A stretch of 64,000 bases of DNA, from assembly GCA_020002185.1 (NCBI GenBank), contig CM034534.1:64036902-64100901 (forward strand), written 5' to 3'. Source of the DNA: Paraescarpia echinospica (taxonomy: Eukaryota; Annelida; Polychaeta; Sabellida; Siboglinidae). Shown piece by piece: positions 21,009 through 33,108 of this stretch (positions within the stretch are counted from its first letter, which is position 1; each line of letters starts with the position of its first letter). The notes under the pieces were generated by a model. The model was not told the origin of the DNA. It was given only the letters and a program-made list of their open reading frames with translations, and ran no database searches. The translations under genes were made by a program, and so were the position numbers.

Positions 21009-23593
21009 TCACTCAGAGTCGGAGGCACTACTGTCATCACAGTCGGTGTCACTGCTGTCAGTGTAACTACTACAGTCGGGCCTTGGCCTAAGCGGCTGAG
21101 TGTCTGGCCTCCGGGCTCCACCAGCACTCCACAGCTCGATTGCCTCCTTCGGTTCAAATGCAGCGATGTCTGGTGAACTCAGCTGAATGGTCAACAGATC
21201 AGTCAGTCGATCTGCCTTCAGGACTGACCGGATGCTGCTCTTCGTCAGCTTCAGCTGACTGAAGCCTCTCTCCGCATCAGCCGAGCTGGCTGGCAGAGTC
21301 AGAATGGCGTCAACAAGCCCAAGTATGTTTCCATACTCTGCCTGGTGGGCTGCATTGACACTAGACCATGTCAGCTGTCGCACGTCTGGGGACTGTTCAT
21401 ACAGGATCATCTTCAGAAGTGTCCACTCCGTCTCCACACTGGCAGTATCGATGCCAGCGTCGCGAAGCACAGGGCCAAAATGGTTGTTGAGTGTGGCCAC
21501 AGCGTCATTTCCATAATCACCTGCAGCTTCAGGCCACAGCTTGAAGCTAACGATTGATGATGCACGCACAACGTCCGAATTGCTGTCAACGAAGCGACCC
21601 TCCAGACAGCTGACCAGGTTGCCCAAGATCTGCAGTCGGGTCTGCTTGGCGAAGACAGCACCTGTGAGTGTCTCACCATGGAAGTCTTCCATGCGCGCCA
21701 GGGCACGCTCCTTGGCAGTTGTGGTCGTCTTGTACATCACAAGGGTGGCCACAACGGATGTCAGCGTGGCATGTACATCAGCAACTGTCGCAGTCACTGT
21801 CTGAGCCACCAGCGACAGCTTGCTCAGAACAAACAGCACATCGAGAAGGAAGTGTGCCATCTCGATGATGTCTCGTCGGTGCAGTGTCGCCAAGAAGCCA
21901 ATGGCCTTTGCCTTGGCATCTCCGGAGCCCCCGGGCACTTGCATCTGCGTCAGATGCAGGACATATGCTGGATATCCCTTCACAAGGGCCTGCAGTGCCT
22001 TCAGCAGATGTGGCAACCAGCGAGTGCCACCGACACGTGGTGGAAGGGCACATGGCAGAGACAATGTGTCGAATGCTGCCTTCAAGTTGCTACGGTTCAG
22101 TGGCGAGTGATGGTAGAACAAGTAGAGGCTCAGGAGGAGACCGCTCAACTTTGTGTACATGGGCAACCGACACAATGCGTCCTTATATGCAAGTTCCAGG
22201 CGATGCGCATAGCAGTGGATTGCTTGCAGACACGGCTGCTCATTTCGGAAGAGCGTGGCGACACCGTTGGCTGATCCGGTCATAACAGCGGCGCCATCAC
22301 TGCCGAATCCGACAAGCTTCTTCATGAGTGTCTCTTTCGGGATGTGGAGGTAGCGCTCCACGACACCGTCAATTGCCCGCTTGATTGACGGAGCATCTGC
22401 CTTGCCGACGTTCTCAATACCAGCGAAGGCAGTAGAGACGACACCATTCACTGCATACCTCACGTACACTATCTCCGCTTCCGTGATGGACGCATCTGTC
22501 GTACCGTCACTGATGAGGGCGAGAAAGTGAGCACTCTCCAGGTGCTGTGCGAGGTGACGGCGCTCAACCTCAGCGATGGCACGCACGAACTGCTTGCATG
22601 CCTTGTCATTCCGATAAGTGTTCCCCACATCAAGGCCCTTCTGTGCGTCCAGGGTACACTGCCACACATAATCTGTGAACGGACGCCGGTGCTTTGCTAT
22701 CGCGTGACAAGTCCTGAAACATCCAATGCAGGAAATATTAAATATCATAGTATTAAGTAAATACTGAGTATAGTCACAACATAACAACCTTCCTCAGCAA
22801 ACAGTGAATACTAAAAACATCCTCGCTTTCAAAACAAAACTTGACGAAGATTTGAAGATGGGCAGGTTTAAATTTTAATAAAAGCACAAAAATCACAAGA
22901 CAAGCCACGTTCTCAAAACCAAAAATATGATGCATAAAGGCGGGAAATACAACACTAAATAGTATTACTTTTGAACCCGAAGATCCAGGCAAGTTATAAC
23001 ACAGATCTACATCAAATGCAAATTAATAATTTCCCATGGCATTGTTTACTGCACGGCACGCTTGAAATGAGAGATAACAGAGAAATGAGGGATAATAATT
23101 TAAACCATATAGTGCTAACCCTAACAAAGTACAATCAAACACAATATTTTTTTACATTTTATAACATTATATCACATGGGTAACATAATTACCTAAACAA
23201 ATGCGTCAGACGGTCCATGGTGGCCGTGTTCAGCGCTTGGATGGCTCGGTGGGCAGGTGCAGTGCCGGGACGGGCTTCGAACGCAGTTTGCCGGAAGACA
23301 GCTCGTGTGTGCGCCTCGCTTGTACTGTGTGCGCGTAGCGAGTCTGGACGAAAGTTGTCCGTGCCAGTCAAGAACGCATTCTTGCCACGGACACCAGTTA
23401 CGTTGTGTGTCCTGCACACTTTGCAAAACATCAAATCGTTGTCGTCATCGTAGGACAGCCAAGTGTGGTCTCGTTCCCAAACCTTCAAATAGCCACGCTG
23501 TCGTTTCTGCTGGTCGTACAGCGTGTCCCGTTCTCGCTTTTCCACCTTGCGTTTAACTTCTGGTTTTGCAACCCCAGTTAAATAACGATGCAT
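21009..23593 (-). CDS. hAT-superfamily transposase (ZNF862-like type), two exons, intact
   Basis: Exons 23593-23193 and 22713-21009 join across a 479-bp GT-AG intron (AG|G Arg codon split), giving 701 residues without a stop. I start at the ATG at 23593. Residues 44-100 form a TTF/BED-like zinc finger (C57, C60, H89, H95, with W45). The catalytic-type domain shows LISDGTTDAS (Asp about 203), FGSDGAAVMTGSANGV, HCYAHRLELA and GGTRWLPHLL. The C-terminal hAT dimerisation region is at about 607-640 (SSADAERGFSQLKLTKSSIR), followed by a Ser/Asp-rich acidic tail. Such proteins excise and insert hAT elements, or are domesticated as zinc-finger nuclear proteins. Flanking subterminal repeats favour a transposon. 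The family name is from memory of the motif set. Confidence 0.88.
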
Positions 23594-23909
23594 CGTGCGT
23601 AAACGTAACAAAATAATTAGTAATGAATTAACAAAATAATTGATGTAGAACTGAAGATGTGAACCGTATTCGAAATTCGCGCATTTGAAAATAGATTAGA
23701 AAATAGACGCGAAAATGGACGCCAATTGCGCTCATTAGCCGGTACCCCTCTACATGATACGCTAAGCCAAACAAAACGGTCGTTTCAGATTTCTATGTCA
23801 CACAACAACCAATCAAAAGTACCGTTTCACTGTCGATTCACATTAGGTGAAGATTTACTTTGTCAATTGTACGGTTGGTGGCGCCACGCAACACGCTGAT
23901 TTTTACTAG

Positions 23910-23985
23910 ACAGCCGGACTAGTTGGTAGGCCGGGTTTACTAGTCCGCCGTAATCTTTACTAGTGTACGGACTAGCGGACTAGTG
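23910..23985. repeat. Subterminal ACTAGTCC repeats, right end of hAT element
   Basis: Five GGACTAGT/ACTAGTCC-type words in 76 bp; same motif as at 20860-20912. Confidence 0.75.
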
Positions 23986-24406
23986 GGTTATATATCATCA
24001 AAATATCTTCAAACATGTACTCTGGGTACTTTCTGGTGGGTTTGCTTAGCACTAGTACTGCATCTTGAAGCATGTTAGAGACAACACCAACTTCTTCACG
24101 ATTTCTGTGAAGTCGCCATATGCAGGCCACTAACTATCTTAACCCTACAGGTGACCAATAGTAAACTTCTACGGTGTACACTATTTGGAGCTATTTGTAG
24201 GGATGCTTTTAAAAAATCACACCTTTGCTAATACTAATCACAGAAATATGATTGAGCTATCATTTTGTTGGCAAAAAGACCTTTAATTATTATGCAGCAA
24301 TGATAGTTGCATAACATCAAATAATCATGAAGATATACCTGTTTAAAATTTATCAAAAATAAATGCAAAAAAATATTTTGTTCCCCCTACTACTAGCTAA
24401 TTTATG

Positions 24407-24720
24407 AGTGGTTGTATGCATTAATGTCCAATTAGAGAAATGTAGCCATGCACATCAGCTAATGAGTATAGAAAAAATTAATCAAATATACTCAGAATTT
24501 TTTTTTATATAATTTTTTTTAGGTAGACCCATATAAAATTTAGACTATTCTTCATGAACGTCAGATGACAGATCGAGGGTCAAAAAGAAACCCAAGTTTG
24601 CCCAGTGACAAAATAATTATTGAGCGGTTGTATGTTCATGCATGCAGTGTGACAAATGTAGCTATACATTTCAGCTGCGTGATAATGAAAACTAGACTCA
24701 AATATATTCAGAACTTTTCA
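24407..24720 (+). repeat. Diverged local duplication (24407-24505 and 24622-24720)
   Basis: GAGTGGTTGTATG...AAATGTAGCCAT...CAAATATACTCAGAA and GAGCGGTTGTATG...AAATGTAGCTAT...CAAATATATTCAGAA align over about 100 bp at an offset of about 215 bp. The second copy leads into the candidate terminal exon. Confidence 0.6.
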
Positions 24721-24740
24721 TTTTATTATATTTTTCGTAG

Positions 24741-24822
24741 AATGTTCAAATACAACCGATACGGCAATAGGCCTCATACTCGTAGGCCTACCGCTGCACG
24801 CCGTGGCGCACCTGTCCGATAA
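24741..24822 (+). CDS. Candidate terminal exon, Arg/Pro-rich C terminus
   Basis: A pyrimidine-rich tract and acceptor (TATATTTTTCGTAG) precede an open segment encoding MFKYNRYGNRPHTRRPTAAR plus six more residues (RGAPVR), then TAA at 24820-24822 and an AATAAA at 24857-24862. GC content jumps relative to the flanks. I do not recognise the protein and cannot find its upstream exons; the duplicated AT-rich segment directly upstream would be intronic. The acceptor, stop and nearby polyadenylation signal are the only support. Confidence 0.3.
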
Positions 24823-24862
24823 CATGACGTATCTATTATCAATTTCCTTACACATCAATAAA

Positions 24863-27800
24863 ATAAGTAATACCTACAGTTCTTAATTACACATATGTCA
24901 TCAGGTTATAGGACATGTTGTATTTAAACTCTGAATGCATCGTATCCTTCGCTGGCAGACCGAGTAGGCCAGCCGAATCGGTCCAAGTCCGGGTGCGAGA
25001 CAGCGATGTCCGGCGACATTACTCGCCAGCAACTTGCATAATATCCTCTTCAAAACAGCCCCCAATGTCTGTGTAACTGTCTGAACTTATTATCAACATA
25101 CTGTCCAAAATAACATATAGTGTATTGGCTGTGTAGAAGCCTAATATTTTTCATAGAATATAATTTATAATCCTGTTCTAGCAAACCGACCTAACCGAGA
25201 ATATATGACAAAAAAACAGGTATAGTAGGGGCTGGAGGGTGGGATTTTTTTTAAAACCGTAATGGCGTAGAAAATATTACCTTTGCAAGTAGAGCAGGAA
25301 TGAAAGAGAGGCTGACTGTTGTGATTGGCTGAGTTTGTCACATGGTTAGGTCAGTGTATTGTACATTTTGAATATAGCCGGCAACGTTACCCACATATAT
25401 ATATACCATTTGAGCTTTGTTCAAGTGGTGGTGTGACTACATCTAACTAGTGCCCCATGCAGATAATTGTATACTAACAATTGTATCGGTTATCATCATA
25501 ACATTATACACTTAAAACTGCTAATGTGCAGAAATTGATGACAAATTTGTGACATACACCCTGTATATTGTATGCATACAGTAGGCAGATACAGGGGGCA
25601 CGTCCCCCCAAGACCTTTGGAATTTTGCTGTGCTATGACTGCTCTAAAGTGGTATGCTCCCCCTAAAATTTTGGAATGTGCCCCCGTTTAGTCGAGTCTC
25701 TAGGGGGGTTGCAATTGGAGGTTTTTGGTGAGCTTAACAAATTGTGCACCCCATTCCCCCTGTCTTTCGATGTCATCATCTGATAGCAGACTCAGCCTCA
25801 GCACACCCAATATTCATTTGGTTCAGCTGCCAGTGGAAGTTTTTTGGCAAGCCTCATTTGAGGTTTTGGGCCCCCCCTACACTACCATTTCTGGACCCGC
25901 CCCTGGTGTGCATATTAGGAACAATTTGTAGCAATGTCACTGATGACACAGGTTTACACATACACAACTTGTTTCGTTTAATTTGTCATTAACGGGTACT
26001 GCCAGGGCCCAGAGAAAAAACGGGTGTGCAGGTGTATATATCATATCATGTGTCAAATTGTTATAATAGGCTAGTAACATACCGGAGTACCTCTAGATTT
26101 TTTAGGTTAAGAATTTTAGCGTCTCTTTGTGTGTGGCGATGCATGACCAGTGACTCAAAGATGCTTTAGTCATCGAGGGAAGTACTTTGTTACAGCTGAG
26201 TCATGAAAGATATTGTCATCTAACAAACCTGATACATTTGTACTCTTACATTAGGTTATTTTTTCTTGAGGAGATACATTGTCATTCTGTGAAATCTCAG
26301 AGGATAGTGGAGTTGTCATCACTTGTCTTGGACACAAACACTAGGGTGCTTTCAGGCTGTGTGACATATGACCTTAATTAACAGGGCAAATAGACCATAT
26401 CCACCCTTTGTTTGGCCCATTCTATGCACTCATACCTTTTTGGGACAGTTCAGCTGTTTTGCAGTTGGCAGCATTATCCAAGTTACTGACTTGTTATAAT
26501 GCTCTGCAACTCTGTGTTTTATACTGTCATAAAATTGAGTGTCGTAAAATATGTAATTTAATAAGTTAGTCTGAAAACATTGCCTAGTTTTTGCATAATG
26601 GATTTAGAATGTAAAATTTGCCCTCCGTTTTTCCGAAAAAAATAATCTAACATTTCAAAAATTCACCAAAAAACATTTTTTGAAATATTGTTGAAAACTC
26701 TTGACAGTTTTTATTGGAGTACTATGGAGTAAGTACACACTACATTTGGGCTGTCTATGTCTAGTGGTTACTGAGATAAGTGGAATGGTAGTTTAATCAA
26801 AGATGGCCGCCGTACCGTGGGAAAATCCAAAAAAAATCCCCACTCAGTTTCTAACCATGACTCACACTCTCTGAAAATTTCAACTCTAAGTTCAATAATA
26901 AAAAAAAAGTGCTCTGACCATCGCATCCCCTTATGTAAAAAGTTGGCCACCGTAGGAAGCAAGTTGTCCACACACTTCTACCAATCAGGTATCTAGCACC
27001 TGTTTATTACAGTAGCATCCATGCACTAACTGAGACATCAAGAACAATTGAGAATCTACTTAAATATACCCTGAATGTGACTGAGAATATCATAACGAGG
27101 TGTGACTCTCCAAATATGCAGCGACCACAATGATCTGAATTAGTTCATTTTCAGCCATACAAATTAAAACTGGTCACCTAACAGAAGTACCATGTGTTGA
27201 AATTTTCTACATCGACTGGCGTGCAATCATTATCGATGGACATGTACTTTTTAAGTGTAATTTAATCAAATTATACTGAAGTTTGCACAAGACGAGACAT
27301 CTTAAGCTAATCATAGGCTTACGTCAACTTTTCTAATAAGAAGCTGCTTTTTTCACTGGTATTTTGTATTTCTATTCGTATATTCAACATTGGAAATATT
27401 TTTAGTACCCTTGCAAGAATTTGGTGATGTTTGAATAAAACATGATTAGGACAATGAACGCATTGATGGACTTACAGCGATATTGGATGCCACAACTGTC
27501 TGCAGCCATTACCATCTGTCTTTGATGTCCCTGTCAAACGTTTGTTCCTTTCTGAAATTAACTATTTTGCCAGCAGTATCTCTTGTTTCCAAAAAAGTGT
27601 GTACATCAGCGAAATTAATAGTGTCCAACTAATTGACGTATGGCATTGTTTGAACACTATCAAACAAAGATCTGTGCCTGTGTAAATTTGGGTTATTGTA
27701 GGGGGGGGGGTAGGATGACAATTGGTGACACAAGATATACATTCTACTATGCATGCCATTTTTGTTTCATCATGTACTATGCATTACCTCAATTTATGCC

Positions 27801-28012
27801 TACCATTTTAGCGTGTTATCTACAATATAATTGTAGTTACTATCAAAAGACGCCTCTGTGCCTTTCAGTATTGTGAATATTGTTGAAATGCCTGGCTTGT
27901 GCTCTTGACAACTACTGGTGTCGTACGCAAGTGACACACAGTTCATGATTACATCTTATCATACAGCATACTTTGTGGCAAGGTTGGGACAAGTACCCGA
28001 CTAAAGTACTTG
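24863..28012. other. Unannotated AT-rich stretch
   Basis: No confident gene. Contains short runs (G8 near 27704) and a hAT-end-like TCTGGACCCGCCCCTG at about 25888-25903 whose partner end and TSD I could not establish. Small frames have no family features. Confidence 0.5.
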
Positions 28013-29200
28013 AGTAATAATAATATAATAATAATAATGTTTTTATTTCAGACAAAAGTCTGTACATACAATATAAGTAAATAAAAAATAGTAAATAAAT
28101 AAAATACAAAGATATAGACACACATGAAATAAAAATAGATGGTTAATAAGATATATATAAACTTCGTTCAACTTTAAGTATACAATTGGGTAGTCCAATA
28201 TTTAAATATAGGACTTCTAAAATGTATATCAGTATAAAAATAATTCAAAAAAGTGGATTTTCACACTGTTGAAGATGACATAATAAACTATACACTGTAT
28301 ATGGATGAACGCATACGTTCGTTAAAAGGCAACAGTAATACCTTTCAAACTCTGTTTTTTTAAATTTACACCAAAGACTTGAGGTGTACATAGTACCACA
28401 GTAAGAGAGAAATCACTGGGGGTAGGTAAGTTTTAATGGTAGAGCTGCAAAGGCAAAATTTTCGTGCTAAGACGTTGGCCTGAGCATATAGGCTTCTTTT
28501 CTGTCTGGCAATGTTATCATCGTCAGTAAGATTATTGTTTATTATATGACCCAGATATTTGCATTTAATAGTGTGAGGTAACGGACGATTATTGAGAGTG
28601 ACAGGATTAATATTTTTCATGTCCTGAGGTTTGTTGTCAATAACCATACAATATGATGTGTTGGCATTATATGTTATGTTAAACATTTCGTCATACTTGG
28701 CACAACAATCTGTTCGTTTTCTCAACCCAGAAACACTAGGTGGTGAAAAAATACAGAGATAATCTGCATACATCAAATGAGTCATTATGGTGAAATTTGT
28801 AATTTGTTAAGATTTACACTTAAGTCATCCATGTACACATTAAAAAGGTGGGGAGAAAGGATTCCACTTTGTTTAACACCATTTGAGACAGTACAAAATG
28901 TAGAAAAACTCTGACACCATCTGACAGTGAATTTCTGGGTACTGTATCCGTGATACAGAATGCGCACAATGTAAGCAGGACAGCCACGGTCAATTAGTTT
29001 AGTGAATAGCTTGCTATGATTCACTTTGTTAAAGGCCTTGGATGCATCCAACACAGTGACATACATAGAAGAGCCATTCACTATGTAGTGCTGAAAAAGT
29101 TCTTTTAATAGAAATATGAGCATCTCAGTTGAGTGATGCTTTTTAAATCCAAATTGTTGGCACACGTTGTAAAGAAAATGGTAGCCCTTGATAATGTTAA
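28013..29200 (-). mobile_element. 5'-truncated non-LTR retrotransposon (RT fragment)
   Basis: Minus-strand reverse-transcriptase pieces. 29165-28785 encodes QFGFKKHHST, VLDASKAFNKVNHSKLF (first catalytic region) and NGVKQSGILSPHLFNVYMDDL. In another frame, 28785-28366 encodes the motif-C region as MYADYLCIF, where YADD is expected, and the following CKYLGHIINNNLTDDDN box. A TAA/TTA-rich simple tail (28015-28040 on plus) marks the 3' end. 5' truncation, a frameshift and loss of the second catalytic Asp show a dead copy. Jockey/L2-like by motif; clade uncertain. Confidence 0.85.
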
Positions 29201-29254
29201 AGATTCAAATAATTTACGAGTTTAATGGGTATGAGTACTGTGATATGTACAAGT

Positions 29255-29345
29255 AACGAATACTTCATCCCAGATAGTACTCGAGTAACGAGTACGAGTA
29301 CTTTTTAAAGTACTTCTATGAGTACTTTTGAAAGTACTCAAGCAC
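29255..29345. repeat. AGTACTTT/AAAGTACT-rich palindromic segment
   Basis: Contains GTACTCGAGTAACGAGTACG and AAAGTACT words; a similar AAGTACCCGACTAAAGTACTT segment lies on the other side of the LINE at about 27989-28014. The LINE may have inserted into a small palindromic MITE. Confidence 0.45.
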
Positions 29346-29460
29346 AATTATTTAATATAATTTGTATGATACGTAGTGTCAGGGCGTCATCCAAGCAGGT
29401 GATGTTTTTATATGGGTAAGACATTTTTATTGATTTTTTAAATGAGGAAAAATGACCAAC

Positions 29461-29627
29461 TGTGTACAGCATCTTTGTACAAACATGCTGTGTACAGCAT
29501 CTTTGTACAAACATGCTGTGTACAGCATCTTTGTACAAACATGCTGTGTACAGCATCTTTGTACAAACATGCTGTGTACAGCATCTTTGTACAAACATGC
29601 TGTGTACAGCATCTTTGTACAAACGTG
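29461..29627 (+). repeat. 28-bp minisatellite
   Basis: Six copies of a 28-bp unit with TGTACAGCATCTTTGTACAA; starts at 29461 and 29489. Each unit contains TGTACA and TTGTACAA palindromes. Frames in both directions are artefacts. Confidence 0.95.
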
Positions 29628-29671
29628 CACTGCAAAATTGATCATATTTACTTTCAAAGTTGCTGCACCGA

Positions 29672-30008
29672 AATGATGGTACTCACTACCTAAATGATGG
29701 TACTCACTACCTAAATGATGGTACTCACTACCTAAATGATGGTACTCACTACCTAAATGATGGTACTCCCTACCTAAATGATGGTACTCACTACCTAAAT
29801 GATGGTACTCACTACCTAAATGATGGTACTCACTACCTAAATGATGGTACTCACTACCTAAATGATGGTACTCACTACCTAAATGATGGTACTCACTACC
29901 TAAATGATGGTACTCCCTACCTAAATGATGGTACTCACTACCTAAATGATGGTACTCACTACCTAAATGATAGTACTCACTACCTAAATGATGGTACTCA
30001 CTACCTAA
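29672..30008 (+). repeat. 21-bp minisatellite
   Basis: Sixteen near-identical copies of AAATGATGGTACTCACTACC plus T. The 7-residue peptide repeat it encodes in one frame has no independent support as protein. Confidence 0.97.
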
Positions 30009-30011
30009 AGA

Positions 30012-30290
30012 TGTGTGCAGCTGTAACAGTGTTGGTGTTTTTAAAAGCAAACTGAAGACTCACTTTCGTAACCTGGTGTACAATTAACTTATTAACTTTA
30101 CTAATTGAAATAGTTTAACATTGTGTATCATTATTTAAACTATATCTAATGTTTCTATTTAACTTATTAATTTTAATCATTTAAATAGTATTATTTATTT
30201 ATTTATTATTATTCATATTTAATTGTGTGTACTCTGTTGAATATTTGTACTCAATAGGGTTAATTCTTTTATAGAGGTAAGTAGATATTT
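30012..30290 (+). mobile_element. CR1/L2-like LINE 3' end fragment
   Basis: About 30030-30087 encodes VGVFKSKLKTHFRNLVYN then TAA, which resembles the last residues of CR1/L2 reverse transcriptases (FKSxLKTHLF...). An AT-rich tail with TTTA/TTA repeats follows. Truncated upstream by the minisatellite. Confidence 0.5.
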
Positions 30291-31986
30291 TATATAAAAT
30301 ATGACCCATGAAATATATTCATAGTTTCACAACCATGTCTTAGTAATGTAATCATTGAATTATCTACTGGCATTTCCAAAGCATTGTGACCGGAATACTC
30401 AGTACAGTTAATGCATGTTTCCTGTCAGTTTATTTACCTCAGACTTAACTACAACTAGCTATTTATTAATTCCTAGATGATGTTTACTGTCTAGACTGTA
30501 ACGTGTTTACACTGCAGGCACTTACAGTTAGTTTTTCACTGAAATAATGATGTCACTAAACTCACTATAGCATACTGTATTCGTCAAGTGCTAAGTTGCT
30601 GCTCTGCCAATGGACAGTAAAGTCAAAGTCAGATTAGTCTGGCCTTATCTCATTGTATATCACAATGTGCAATGCTTATTTACTGAAAAGGCCAATTAGG
30701 GCTACCTGCCTACTAATTCCTTTTATGTGAGAGAGGAAGCCTCCCTAATTGAATAGAACCATTATTTACTCAAGCCTAGGTTTCTTTATGCATGAAATGT
30801 TGACACCATTGTAGTACTGCAAGGTAATGAATTCCAGCATTTTACAACATAAATTGATACACACTCGCTTAACGTTAGTTGACATATTGATATTGAACTG
30901 TGTGATTTATAACATCAAGAAGTATTTGATTATACGAGGAGAAAATATTATTCAGTTGTAAGTTTCACGCAATGTTTATGTTTCACTTTGATGTTGCTGT
31001 CAGAACCAGGAAGTAGCTCAAAGTTACTCAGTATTTATAATAAATGCATTCATATACTGACAGCAAACACCACATTAATCATGTGTGTACATTATAGGAC
31101 ATATTTTAACCATGTTTTCTTGTATAAAGTTAGTTGACATTGCAGCATGGTGGCGACTTCTTTGGCAAGATTAAGAAAACTTGCAAAAAATTAATGTAAC
31201 TTCTGAAAGTGTTGACACGTGTGTCAAACCCCCTGAAATAGTAAGTGTTATACATGTCTAAGTATGACCAGTGGCCGATAACTTCTAAGTTCTCGCCATC
31301 ACACTACAAGCTATTGTCAAGATCTGGTATGGAGGCCAGCATTGATAAGGCTGATATTGGTAACTTGTTTGGCGTAAACAATACCCACCAATAATGCACC
31401 TGCATGTGTGGATGGCCGGCAGACCTTCCTGGTTGTGGGGCATACTTCCTTCTTGTGCATAGACCATATGATTCTACCCCCGTATACGCCACTCAGTGCA
31501 GCGGAGGTTTTGTAGTTCAGACAACACCATTCAAGGATAATCATCTTGTTACTTGAGTGAACAAGGGAAAGGTGAGTTTTGTTGTGATTTAACAATATTT
31601 TCATACAAATCTATAGCTTTGGATCAGGTGGACAAAGGTGCAAATGGTGTTAAATGTATGGAAAGTGTTTTATCTGTAGCTTTGGTGGTAAACTCATACC
31701 TTTTTCTGTTTGGGACAATCTCACGGTCTACCGCTTTAGTGCCAGAATCTACTGCCAGACCTTAAACATTTATAAACCGGGTGAAGTTTAAGGTTTAAAA
31801 AACTTGCTTTCAGTCAAATTATACCAAAATGTCATGTAGAAAATGCACCAATATAAGGAAACATGCAGATTCCATAAACTTAAACAATTATCTGGCCATG
31901 GAGCAGTTCATTTTTCCACACACCCTTCCCTCGCAACTGCAGTACGAGTTTCATTGCGCCAAATCCACAGGTAGATTTACCGCTTA
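30291..31986. other. Unannotated stretch
   Basis: Unique sequence. A possible short exon (31515-31571; acceptor GGTTTTGTAG, donor AAAG|GTGAGT) is the only splice-like structure noted; it has in-frame stops in at least one frame and I do not recognise it. Confidence 0.4.
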
Positions 31987-32351
31987 TCAAGGATTTAGCC
32001 AGAGACCTGTCTGCCTGTCTTCAGGACTAGCAGATGACATGCCAAGACTAGTAAATGCAACTGATAAGACAGATGAAATTAAAAGTGGCCTACCTGACCA
32101 CTAGATTAATTAATATAGTTCCAAGTCTAGGGGCCCACATTAATGACTATCGTTAGTGAAACAAATCAAATGGATCAGTATTAAAATAATGGCTCAAATG
32201 ACACTGGTTTGTCAATAAGCAAACTAAACTGGCCAACCAATAATGGCTGTGATTGGTATGAAAGGCTTCTATGTAAGCCATTCATGCACTAAGAGATATA
32301 CTTTTTATCAGTTCAAGACTGGAAACAAATTATTTCTGGCTGAGGGCCTGC
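31987..32351 (-). mobile_element. MITE family 2, minus-strand copy
   Basis: Reverse-complement relative of 48802-49167, ending in GGCTGAGGGCCTG. Ends are inverted repeats of GGCTTAGCCA type. Flanks CCGCTTAT and CTGCTTGT match at 6 of 8 positions, a possible decayed 8-bp TSD. Confidence 0.7.
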
Positions 32352-32886
32352 TGCTTGTGCAGTATTGAGTGGTGCCTGTGTGTGTGTGTGTCAGTTTATA
32401 CTTTCGTATTTTGCAGCATCCTATGTGTCCGGGCTTCAGTGCCAGTGGCAATTTAGATACCAACGCTGTGAGTTGTCAAGTTACACATTAGTGATTTACC
32501 CGCTGTGTGGGACTTGTTAGTTTTAGTTTGCTAGCCGGTGACATACACTGGATAAGGGAGCAGTGACTTTCGGTGACAATGGAAAGGCACAGGCAACATG
32601 GGGGTGAGTGTAATTGCTCAAGTTTCAAAATGGGGCACTTGTCGGTTTTCCTATTATAACTACAATACAATATGAATTTATTGTCCAATAATAATATATA
32701 CATTGGATAGTTTTCTTCTGCTCCCTGAGAGAATGCAATGCAGTGTTAGTAAATGTGGTTAATAAAGGTAATTCATCTAAGAAACAGGTTAATAGAAGTA
32801 ATACAAATGTGAAAGTAGTCTAAACTCTGTGTGCAGTGGGTGGGTGGGGGGGGGGGGTCATTGGCATGTGGAATTCTGATCATTGT
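32352..32886. other. Unannotated stretch
   Basis: Possible small exon at 32418-32468 (acceptor TTTCGTATTTTGCAG, donor GCT|GTGAGT; 51 bp, open in frame 0) without recognisable content. A G10 run occurs near 32848. Confidence 0.3.
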
Positions 32887-33108
32887 TCATTCACACAGCT
32901 GAGAGACAGGCTGCGTGGGGATGCCTATGATCTTGGAAGCAATTTTGCAGATATGCTGAAGCATGTTTTTGTTTAAGACAGAGTACGGAAGAAACAGATT
33001 ATACAATATATTTATGTCTTTGAAGTTTAATAAATATTGCGTCTTGGGGTCCTTTTTGATGACCAAATAGCGATCCAGTTTGCGCTTGTCTGCTATGCAA
33101 ATGTGCAT
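32887..33108 (-). mobile_element. L2-like LINE reverse transcriptase fragment
   Basis: The minus-strand frame encodes DINILYNLF and NKNMLQHICKIASKIIGIP, resembling the segment after the RT domain in L2-type elements, where a KN.L..I...SKIIG box is common. No catalytic motif; short remnant. Confidence 0.5.

Larger units (their letters stand above)
20809..23985 (-). mobile_element. hAT-type DNA transposon carrying an intact transposase
   Basis: Boundaries come from comparison with the empty site at about 20065-20090. Left flank ends GGTTATAA (20801-20808) and right flank begins GGTTATAT (23986-23993), a 7/8-matching target duplication. Both ends hold clusters of GGACTAGT/ACTAGTCC (20868-20910 and 23918-23985), typical of hAT subterminal transposase sites. 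Clean terminal inverted repeats are not obvious, so exact ends may be a few bases off. Length about 3.2 kb. Confidence 0.75.

Noticed and set aside
21541..22285. Plus-strand frames opposite the hAT transposase
   Set aside because: Shadow frames of a GC-rich coding exon; no family features.
25590..25903. Putative hAT MITE (CAGGGGGCACGTC start, TCTGGACCCGCCCCTG end)
   Set aside because: The ends match over only about six bases and the flanking 8-mers do not agree.
29660..30055. NDGTHYL heptad-repeat protein
   Set aside because: Product of the 21-bp minisatellite; the reverse strand is equally open and no other evidence supports translation.
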